From: an uncultured Bacteroidales bacterium
GTDB lineage: Bacteria; Bacteroidota; Bacteroidia; Bacteroidales; F082
Direction of reading: 5' to 3'
DNA: 5,076 bases
Assembly (NCBI GenBank): GCA_946410535.1
Contig: CAMKAR010000174.1
Span: 1-5,076, forward strand
Below the pieces are notes generated by a model. It was not told the origin of the DNA. It searched no databases and worked only from the letters and a program-made list of their open reading frames with translations. Positions 1-4,496 of the stretch are shown piece by piece. Numbering within the stretch: the stretch's first letter is position 1; each line of letters starts with the position of its first letter. The position numbers and the translations under genes were made by a program.

Positions 1-21
1 TGTAGATTTTCAATTCTGTCT

Positions 22-1131
22 TCATACTGATTGCTTTTTGCGGATTAGTATTCTTTCGTACAATCTGACAAGTTCACCATCACGCTCTACATATAAACGA
101 GGGCCACCGTTCAGCTTACCAAGTCTTTCTTTAATAATATCCATGTTTGCAAGTTCAAGCCCAATACCAAGGATTTCGAATTGATCTGGACAATACTTGT
201 CTAGAAAAGAAATTGGAACACCCATTGCACCTTCATAATCACTTGGTATTGCATCCGTATATGGCACTTCTATTCCTTCAAAGTTAACATAAGGCTCATA
301 CTCTTTCTTTCCTCTTATTTCTTTATGTTTGCTGTGCTTGAAATTATCAGCCATAGTCATAAGCCGTAAAGGTTGATGTCGACGCCCATGGTCTATGTTA
401 GTATACCAACAGCAATTACGGAACTTTACAAGCCCTGTCGTTTCATCATAAACACCATCTGCATATTCGTTGCGAACAGCGTCTATTCGGAAGTAAGCAT
501 TGCCACTTTGGAAACCATTTCCAAGCCATATTTTATTTTCTTTAATTAAAGGAAACACTTCTTTGTACATCGCTGAATTCATGTTGCCTATAATGATAAA
601 TTGCTTTCCAGCCTCCACCAACCAAGCTACGAACTCACGGAACAACGAGAACGGCGGATTAGTTACAATGATGTCTGCCTCGTCACGCAGTTTGCGTATC
701 TCTTTACTACGGAAATCACCGTCACCGTCCAGATAGTGCCATTGCAAGTCGTTGATGTCGATACGGCGGTCGCCTGTCAAATCACGGTCGAGCACGAATA
801 TCTTGCCGTGCGTCTTGCTTTTGTCATTGTCGAAATAGGGCTGCTGCGTCTCGAAGAGCGTGGGCTGGTAGGGCATCTTGTACTTCTTGCTTTCAGGGGC
901 ATAGCTTGTGGAAATCAGTTTCTTCAAGCCCAATAGTTCAAAGTTCTGAGCAAAGAACTTAGTGAAGTTGCTCCACTCTGGGTCATCGCAAGGCAGGAGC
1001 ACCGTCTTGCCACGAAACACATTCGGGTCATAGTCCAGATAGGCGTTTATCTCCTTCTGAATATCGGGATATTGCGTATAGAACTCGTCGTTCTTTGCTG
1101 TCTTGGCGTTGGCGAGGTTGGTGTTGGCCAT
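22..1131 (-). CDS. EcoRI-family adenine-specific DNA methyltransferase
   Basis: 369 residues, complete, ATG at 1129-1131 and TGA at 22-24 read on the minus strand. It should transfer a methyl group from S-adenosylmethionine to an adenine N6 in a specific DNA site. The N-terminus KNDEFYTQYPDI (13-24), the CDDPEWSNF block (48-56, likely cofactor region), LGLKKLISTSY (67-77) and the catalytic motif IV TNPPFSLFRE (157-166) match, from memory, M.EcoRI in order and spacing. The C-terminal half (after about 180) should contribute to target recognition. No endonuclease gene is visible, so it is either an orphan methylase or its partner lies beyond base 1. The start is supported by a TAnnTTTG element 25 bases upstream. 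GC is about 37% over bases 1-600 (C-terminal half) but about 49% over 601-1080, hinting at a mosaic gene. Family assignment is firm; the recognition site is unknown. Confidence 0.93.
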   Translation of the reverse strand: MANTNLANAKTAKNDEFYTQYPDIQKEINAYLDYDPNVFRGKTVLLPCDDPEWSNFTKFFAQNFELLGLKKLISTSYAPESKKYKMPYQPTLFETQQPYFDNDKSKTHGKIFVLDRDLTGDRRIDINDLQWHYLDGDGDFRSKEIRKLRDEADIIVTNPPFSLFREFVAWLVEAGKQFIIIGNMNSAMYKEVFPLIKENKIWLGNGFQSGNAYFRIDAVRNEYADGVYDETTGLVKFRNCCWYTNIDHGRRHQPLRLMTMADNFKHSKHKEIRGKKEYEPYVNFEGIEVPYTDAIPSDYEGAMGVPISFLDKYCPDQFEILGIGLELANMDIIKERLGKLNGGPRLYVERDGELVRLYERILIRKKQSV

Positions 1132-1155
1132 ACGTTATGCATTTGCGTTAGGCGG

Positions 1156-1163
1156 CAAAGATA
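1156..1163 (-). promoter_or_regulatory. Bacteroidota-type -7 element of the methyltransferase gene
   Basis: On the minus strand the sequence is TATCTTTG, a perfect match to the TAnnTTTG -7 consensus of Bacteroidota primary-sigma promoters. It ends 24 bases before the methyltransferase ATG, giving a short leader. No good -33 TTG lies at the expected spacing; the nearest TTG (1176-1178) is too close. The -33 region would overlap that of the divergent promoter at 1204-1211. Confidence 0.65.
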
Positions 1164-1203
1164 GGAAAAAAGACGCAATGCGGGAAAAGGAGGAGATTTT
1201 TTC

Positions 1204-1211
1204 TATTTTTG
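1204..1211 (+). promoter_or_regulatory. Bacteroidota-type -7 element of the RAYT gene
   Basis: TATTTTTG fits the TAnnTTTG consensus and ends 20 bases before the ATG at 1232. It argues for that start over in-frame upstream ATGs, since the promoter itself lies downstream of those. No clear -33 TTG is seen at the usual distance, so strength is uncertain. It stands divergent to the methyltransferase promoter, with about 40 bases between the two -7 boxes. Confidence 0.6.
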
Positions 1212-1231
1212 CCACGAAAAACATTCTCGTT

Positions 1232-2065
1232 ATGTCTCCATACAACCCAGATATTCATCATCGCCAATCCATCCGCCTAAAAGGATACGATTACGCATCG
1301 AAAGGCCTCTATTTCGTCACGATTTGCACACAGAACCGCGATTGCCTTTTCGGGGTAATCGAAAACGATGTCATGTTGTTGAACGATGCAGGCCGCATGG
1401 TTGAACGATGGTATTGGGAAACACAAAACAAATTCCCTGATATTGTTTGCCACGAAATGGTGATCATGCCCAACCATTTCCATTGCATTTGGGAAAACGT
1501 GGGGTCGGATTTGCGCGTGGCCGTAGGGGCGCACCTGCGTGTGCGCCCTTCTGTTTCAAACGTGCACCCTCCTATTTTAAACGTGCGCCCTTCTATTTTA
1601 AACGTGCACCCTCCTATTTCAAACGTGCGCCCTTCTACCACGAAAAATGTGTACCCTTCCACCAATGATGATGAAATGCGTGATACCAATAATGATGCAC
1701 ATGGTTTTGATGGGGGCGCACATGGTTTTGATGGGGGCGCACATGGTTTTGATGAGGGCGCACACATAGGTGCGCCCCTACGGGTGGAAAACGACATTTT
1801 GGACGATTCGAATTGCGTCGAAAATACGGGATCGCCATTGTCCGCCGTCGTTCGTTGGTTCAAAACCATGTCGACAAATGAATATATCCGTGGGGTGAAA
1901 CAATTGGGATGGCCGCCATTCGACCGAAAATTATGGCAACGCAATTATTTTGAACACATCGTCCGCGACGACACCTCTCTTCGAGCCATCGCCCATTACA
2001 TCGCCAGCAATCCGACCCATTGGCCCAATGACAAATTTTTCCAATCCCAAAAGACAATAAGGTAA
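1232..2065 (+). CDS. REP-associated tyrosine transposase (RAYT, Y1 HUH family) carrying an internal REP-like insert
   Basis: 277 residues from ATG 1232 to TAA 2063-2065. RAYTs are single-domain HUH nucleases related to IS200/IS605 TnpA that cut and rejoin single-stranded REP hairpins. Residues 9-36 (HHRQSIRLKGYDY, then YFVTICTQNR) are the usual N-terminal strand. VIMPNHFHCIW (77-87) holds the HUH pair H82/H84. SPLSAVVRWFKT (201-212), LWQRNYFEHIVR (234-245) and AHYIASNP (254-261) form the C-terminal half; by analogy with YxxxQ of IS608 TnpA, Y256 is the likely catalytic tyrosine. All key residues are present, so the enzyme may be active. Residues 96-184 are a foreign-looking low-complexity insert made of heptapeptide repeats. 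Without them the protein would be 188 residues. An in-frame ATG at 1103 was rejected because it overlaps the divergent methyltransferase gene, lies upstream of the promoter and adds unconserved sequence. Confidence 0.88.
   Translation: MSPYNPDIHHRQSIRLKGYDYASKGLYFVTICTQNRDCLFGVIENDVMLLNDAGRMVERWYWETQNKFPDIVCHEMVIMPNHFHCIWENVGSDLRVAVGAHLRVRPSVSNVHPPILNVRPSILNVHPPISNVRPSTTKNVYPSTNDDEMRDTNNDAHGFDGGAHGFDGGAHGFDEGAHIGAPLRVENDILDDSNCVENTGSPLSAVVRWFKTMSTNEYIRGVKQLGWPPFDRKLWQRNYFEHIVRDDTSLRAIAHYIASNPTHWPNDKFFQSQKTIR
1521..1548 (+). repeat. left REP-like palindrome with 5' GTAG
   Basis: GTAG (1523-1526) lies directly 5' of an 8-bp perfect stem, GGGCGCAC (1527-1534) with GTGCGCCC (1541-1548), enclosing a 6-base loop CTGCGT. 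A conserved GTAG or GGAG tetranucleotide next to the hairpin foot is the established hallmark of REPs recognised by RAYT proteins. In the RAYT reading frame it encodes AVGAHLRVRP, residues 97-106. Confidence 0.75.
1541..1660 (+). repeat. tandem array of 21-bp units (left array), heptapeptide-coding
   Basis: Five units begin at 1541, 1562, 1583, 1604 and 1625, each exactly 21 bases from the next; a decayed sixth starts at 1649. Units alternate between type A (GTGCGCCCTTCT) and type B (GTGCACCCTCCT) in the order A-B-A-B-A, so the true period is 42 bp. The tails are mostly TTTTAAAC or TTTCAAAC. In the RAYT frame each unit encodes a heptapeptide such as VRPSILN or VHPPILN (residues 104-146). The first unit's core doubles as the right half of the left REP stem. 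Confidence 0.9.
1697..1765 (+). repeat. tandem array of 21-bp units (right array), heptapeptide-coding
   Basis: Three units begin at 1697, 1718 and 1739 and encode AHGFDGG, AHGFDGG and AHGFDEG (residues 156-176), followed by a partial AH. The first two are identical over 21 bases and the third differs at one base (GGG to GAG). The junction core GGGCGCAC recurs at 1714, 1735 and 1756, with the same 21-base step as the left array but as its reverse complement. The last core is one half of the right REP stem. Near identity suggests recent amplification. Confidence 0.9.
1756..1783 (-). repeat. right REP-like palindrome, inverted copy
   Basis: This is the reverse complement of the left element with two loop differences. 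On the minus strand GTAG (1778-1781) precedes the stem formed by 1770-1777 and 1756-1763, with a 6-base loop (1764-1769). The stem is identical to that of the left copy and only the loop differs, as expected when pairing is what is conserved. In frame it encodes part of EGAHIGAPLR at the end of the insert. Confidence 0.75.
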
Positions 2066-2072
2066 ATTCCCC

Positions 2073-2080
2073 TATCTTTG
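2073..2080 (+). promoter_or_regulatory. -7 element for the flavoprotein/ABC operon
   Basis: TATCTTTG is a perfect TAnnTTTG match beginning 8 bases after the RAYT stop codon and ending 26 bases before the next ATG. It indicates that the downstream operon has its own transcription start rather than depending on the RAYT. No convincing -33 element is seen, and no iron-box-like palindrome stands out in the 41-base gap. The leader to the ATG is A-rich without a Shine-Dalgarno sequence. Confidence 0.65.
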
Positions 2081-2106
2081 CGCCCAAATTCAAACAAAAC
2101 CGAAAT

Positions 2107-2643
2107 ATGAAAAACATCATCGTCATCTCAACGAGCCTGCGCCAAGGCTCGAACAGCGACATCCTCGCTGACCGTTTCATCGAAGGCGCAAAGGCCGCCG
2201 GTCATAACGTGGAGAAAATCAGCCTCAAAGGGAAAGATATCAAGTTTTGCATGGGCTGCTTGGCCTGCCAGAAATTGGGCCGATGCGTCATCAAGGACGA
2301 TGCCAACGCCATCATGGAGAAGGTGCTCAACGCCGACGTGGTCTGCTGGGCCACACCTATCTATTATTACGAGATGAGCGGCCAAATGAAGACCCTCATC
2401 GACCGCATGAACGCCATGTTCCCGCTCGACTACAAGTTCCGCGAGGTCTACCTGCTCTGCACCGCCGCCGAAGACGGCAAGTTCGTCTACGAACGCGCTG
2501 AGGTGGGCCTCACCGGTTGGATCGACTGCTTCGGAAAGAGCCAGCTGAAAGGCACGGTATTCTGCGGAGGCGTGGGCGGACCGCGCGAAATCGAAGGCCA
2601 CGCCAAGCTGCAAGAGGCTTACGAAATGGGCAAGAATGCATGA
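2107..2643 (+). CDS. iron-sulfur flavoprotein-like NAD(P)H-dependent oxidoreductase
   Basis: 178 residues with a flavodoxin-like fold (NADPH-dependent FMN reductase superfamily). STSLRQGSNSD (8-18) is the FMN phosphate-binding loop after the first strand, and ATPIYYYEMSGQMKTLIDR (82-100) is the second flavin-contacting segment. Between them are four cysteines, C48, C51, C54 and C60, spaced CX2CX2CX5C, followed by VIKDD. This compact motif is the one that binds a 4Fe-4S cluster in iron-sulfur flavoproteins such as Isf of methanogens. The length fits the family. It likely moves electrons between a reduced carrier and an unknown acceptor in the cytoplasm. Its stop overlaps the permease start as ATGA, so translation is probably coupled, which suggests a role with the transported substrate, for instance reducing a ferric or corrinoid cargo (inference). 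A general quinone or FMN reductase is the alternative. Confidence 0.85.
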   Translation: MKNIIVISTSLRQGSNSDILADRFIEGAKAAGHNVEKISLKGKDIKFCMGCLACQKLGRCVIKDDANAIMEKVLNADVVCWATPIYYYEMSGQMKTLIDRMNAMFPLDYKFREVYLLCTAAEDGKFVYERAEVGLTGWIDCFGKSQLKGTVFCGGVGGPREIEGHAKLQEAYEMGKNA

Positions 2644-3683
2644 CCGCTGAGGCCACACATATCACCCGGCAACGTCCTCCTATCGCGCTGGTTTCCATCG
2701 GCATCATCGCCGTGGGCGTCCTTTTGTTTGCCTTGAACCTGCGCTATGGCTCAGTGGCGATTCCGTGGAAAGAGTTCTGGAACGCACTGTTCGGTGGCGA
2801 CACGTCGACCTACCGATCCATCATCGTCGAATACCGACTGCCACAGGCCATCACGGCACTGCTGGCAGGCATCGGATTGTCGGTCTCTGGCTTGTTGATG
2901 CAGACCTTGTTCCGCAATCCTTTGGCCGATCCGTCACTATTGGGCATCAGCAGCGGATCGAGCCTCGGCGTTGCGTTTGTGGTGCTATTGGCGGGTAGCT
3001 TTGGCGGCATCTCGGTGAGCACGATGTCGCTTTGGTCGACTTTCGGCGTGACCATCGCTGCCTTCATAGGTGCCTTTGCGGTGCTGTTACTTATCCTTGC
3101 CCTCAGCTCAAGGCTCAAGAGCATGGTCAGCCTCGTCTTGGTGGGCATCATGATTGCCTACATCGCCGGCTCGGTCACTGACATTCTGAAGTTCTTCAGC
3201 CAGAAGGAAGGCCTGCATTCTTTCGTCATCTGGGGCATGGGCAGTTTCTCCAACGTCAGCATGGCGCAAATGCCGTTCTTCGCCATCGCGGTGATAGTGG
3301 GTGCAACAGCTTCGTTCCTGCTTTTCAAGACGTTGAACCTCTTGCTGTTGGGTGAGCGTTATGCCGAAAACCTTGGTGTCAACATCAAGCGGAGCAGTAT
3401 GCTCATCATCTTGGTTTCGGGCTTTTTGACGGCGCTCATCACGGCGTTTTGCGGGCCGATTGCCTTCTTGGGCTTGGCCGTCCCGCACATCGCGCGTTTT
3501 CTCTTCAAGAGCAGCGACCACAAGCTGCTCATCCCCGCCACGGCCTTCCTCGGCATGGACCTGGCCCTGTTCTGCAACCTGCCCTCCTTCGAAGGCAACC
3601 TGCCCATCAACTCGGTCACGGCACTGATTGGCGCGCCCATCGTGCTGTGGGTCATCTTCCACCGGCAAAAAGTCTTGAAATGA
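2640..3683 (+). CDS. FecCD/BtuC-family ABC transporter permease
   Basis: 347 residues, a normal length for the family. It is the inner-membrane channel of a type II importer for iron-siderophore, heme or vitamin B12. The signature RLPQAITALLAGIGLSVSG (66-84), followed by LLMQTLFRNPLADPSLLGIS (85-104), is diagnostic; GPIAFLGLAVPHIAR (272-286), the coupling-region motif near the ATPase, and LPINSVTALIGAP (321-333) at the last helix also match. Hydrophobic segments lie near 15-34, 67-88, 98-120, 133-156, 161-182, 211-230, 252-272, 296-312 and 323-341, consistent with about ten helices. The start at 2640 overlaps the flavoprotein stop by four bases (ATGA); an in-frame ATG at 2517 would add 41 arginine-rich residues read out of phase through the preceding gene and was rejected. 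The stop overlaps the ATPase start in the same way. The substrate cannot be told from sequence. Confidence 0.94.
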   Translation: MTAEATHITRQRPPIALVSIGIIAVGVLLFALNLRYGSVAIPWKEFWNALFGGDTSTYRSIIVEYRLPQAITALLAGIGLSVSGLLMQTLFRNPLADPSLLGISSGSSLGVAFVVLLAGSFGGISVSTMSLWSTFGVTIAAFIGAFAVLLLILALSSRLKSMVSLVLVGIMIAYIAGSVTDILKFFSQKEGLHSFVIWGMGSFSNVSMAQMPFFAIAVIVGATASFLLFKTLNLLLLGERYAENLGVNIKRSSMLIILVSGFLTALITAFCGPIAFLGLAVPHIARFLFKSSDHKLLIPATAFLGMDLALFCNLPSFEGNLPINSVTALIGAPIVLWVIFHRQKVLK

Positions 3684-4441
3684 GCGAAGTCCTCCAAACA
3701 TATCACCTGTTGATCGGCTACAAAGGCCAGCCGCTGATTCCCGAAGTCAACGTGAGCCTCAGCGAAGGCGACATTGTGGCCTTGGCGGGTCCCAATGGTT
3801 CGGGAAAGACGACGCTGTTCAAGACGCTGTCGGCCAGCCTAAAACCCATCAGCGGCGAGGTGACGCTTTTTGGGAAAAAACTTCAAGACTACTCCCCTAC
3901 CGAGCGTTCCTCGCTGTTCAGCCTCGTGCTCACCGAGAAGCCCGACGACCTCTTTCTGAAAGTCTTCGACATCGTTTCCTCGGGTCGTTATCCGCACCTC
4001 GGCCTCTTGGCACGTCTTAGCGAACAGGACGAGCAAATCATCTACGAAAGCCTTGAAACTGTTGGCATCAGTCATCTCATCGACAGGAATTTCGTCTCGC
4101 TCAGCGATGGAGAGCAACAGAAAGTGATGATTGCCAAAGCATTGGTACAGGACACACCGTTGATTTTCATGGACGAACCCGCCGCCTTCCTCGACTATCC
4201 GAGCAAGATCGAGTTAGTCAACATCATGCACAAACTCTCACGCGAAAGACGCAAAACCATCCTTTTCAGCAGTCACGACCTTGACCTTTTGCTCCGCCAC
4301 TGCGACCGCCTTTGGGTGATGGCGCCACACCAACCCTTGCGTCAAGGCACGCCCAAAGAATTGGTTGAACAAGGGGTTATTGATGCCTATTTTAAGCCGA
4401 TTGTAGCGAAAGATGAGTTTTTTTGGATGAACTTTCAATGA
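3680..4441 (+). CDS. ABC transporter ATP-binding protein of FecE/BtuD type
   Basis: 253 residues, complete. It is the nucleotide-binding subunit that should drive the preceding permease on the cytoplasmic face. Walker A GPNGSGKTT (37-45), Walker B LIFMDEP (161-167, with E166 as catalytic base), D-loop AAFLDYP (168-174) and switch histidine H199 in SSHD are all present. Two positions are unusual: the ABC signature is LSDGEQQ (141-147) rather than LSGGQ, and the Q-loop region reads LVLTEKPDD (82-90) with no glutamine. Similar LTE/LTD Q-loops occur, as I recall, in Bacteroidota FecE-like proteins, so this is probably a clade feature rather than damage. ATG at 3680 overlaps the permease stop (ATGA). 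An in-frame ATG at 3449 was rejected because its 77 extra residues are out-of-phase translation of the permease gene. It is the last gene of the operon; no substrate-binding protein follows. Confidence 0.94.
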   Translation: MSEVLQTYHLLIGYKGQPLIPEVNVSLSEGDIVALAGPNGSGKTTLFKTLSASLKPISGEVTLFGKKLQDYSPTERSSLFSLVLTEKPDDLFLKVFDIVSSGRYPHLGLLARLSEQDEQIIYESLETVGISHLIDRNFVSLSDGEQQKVMIAKALVQDTPLIFMDEPAAFLDYPSKIELVNIMHKLSRERRKTILFSSHDLDLLLRHCDRLWVMAPHQPLRQGTPKELVEQGVIDAYFKPIVAKDEFFWMNFQ

Positions 4442-4458
4442 AATACAGCGTTTTTTCG

Positions 4459-4466
4459 TAATTTTG
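4459..4466 (+). promoter_or_regulatory. -7 element of typA
   Basis: TAATTTTG fits TAnnTTTG and ends 30 bases before the typA ATG, in the 55-base gap after the ABC operon. The leader is A/T-rich with no Shine-Dalgarno sequence, as is common in this phylum. A run of six T at 4451-4456 precedes it, but no stem-loop is evident, so I do not call a terminator here. Confidence 0.6.
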
Positions 4467-4496
4467 CGCCTTGATTTTTAAGAAATTTTAATTAAA

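Larger units (their letters stand above)
1521..1783. mobile_element. 263-base in-frame REP/BIME-like palindromic insert inside the RAYT gene
   Basis: The segment starts and ends with 28-base inverted repeats that match at 26 of 28 positions (1521-1548 against 1756-1783). Each repeat is itself a GTAG-led hairpin. Between them lie two arrays of 21-bp units whose cores, GTGCGCCC on the left and GGGCGCAC on the right, are also reverse complements, so the whole segment is a nested imperfect palindrome. The tetranucleotide GTGG directly abuts both ends (1517-1520 and 1784-1787), and 263 + 4 = 267 = 89 codons, so precise loss would restore GSDLR joined to VENDIL in frame. A pair of inverted REPs is the layout of a bacterial interspersed mosaic element (BIME). 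Whether it arrived as a unit or grew in place cannot be decided here, and a 4-base direct repeat could be chance. Confidence 0.6.

Noticed and set aside
575..580. GAATTC site inside the EcoRI-type methylase gene
   Set aside because: About one such site is expected by chance in 5 kb, and the enzyme's own target is not known.
1185..1195. Shine-Dalgarno-like AGGAGG
   Set aside because: No start codon of a credible gene follows at the right distance, and the other genes here do not use such sites.
1103..1231. Longer RAYT reading frame starting at 1103
   Set aside because: It would overlap the start of the divergent methyltransferase, and the -7 element at 1204-1211 lies downstream of that ATG. 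The extra 43 residues are not family-like.
1527..1560. Intrinsic terminator formed by the left hairpin followed by T-containing sequence
   Set aside because: The stem is GC-rich but the sequence after it (CCTTCTGTTTC) lacks a proper T-run, and it lies in the middle of an intact gene.
1541..1765. CRISPR array
   Set aside because: Units are contiguous 21-bp tandem repeats without unique spacers of regular length, and they lie inside an open reading frame.
1309..1944. 211-residue minus-strand reading frame opposite the RAYT
   Set aside because: It is an antisense shadow kept open by the 21-bp repeats; the plus strand holds the HUH and YI..NP motifs.
2517..2639. N-terminal extension of the permease
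   Set aside because: It is out-of-phase, arginine-rich translation of the flavoprotein gene. The ATGA start at 2640 gives the normal family length.
3449..3679. N-terminal extension of the ABC ATPase
   Set aside because: It is out-of-phase translation of the permease gene. The ATG at 3680 places the first beta strand and Walker A at normal distance.
4442..4458. Terminator after the ABC operon
   Set aside because: There is a T-run at 4451-4456 but no stem-loop of useful stability before it.
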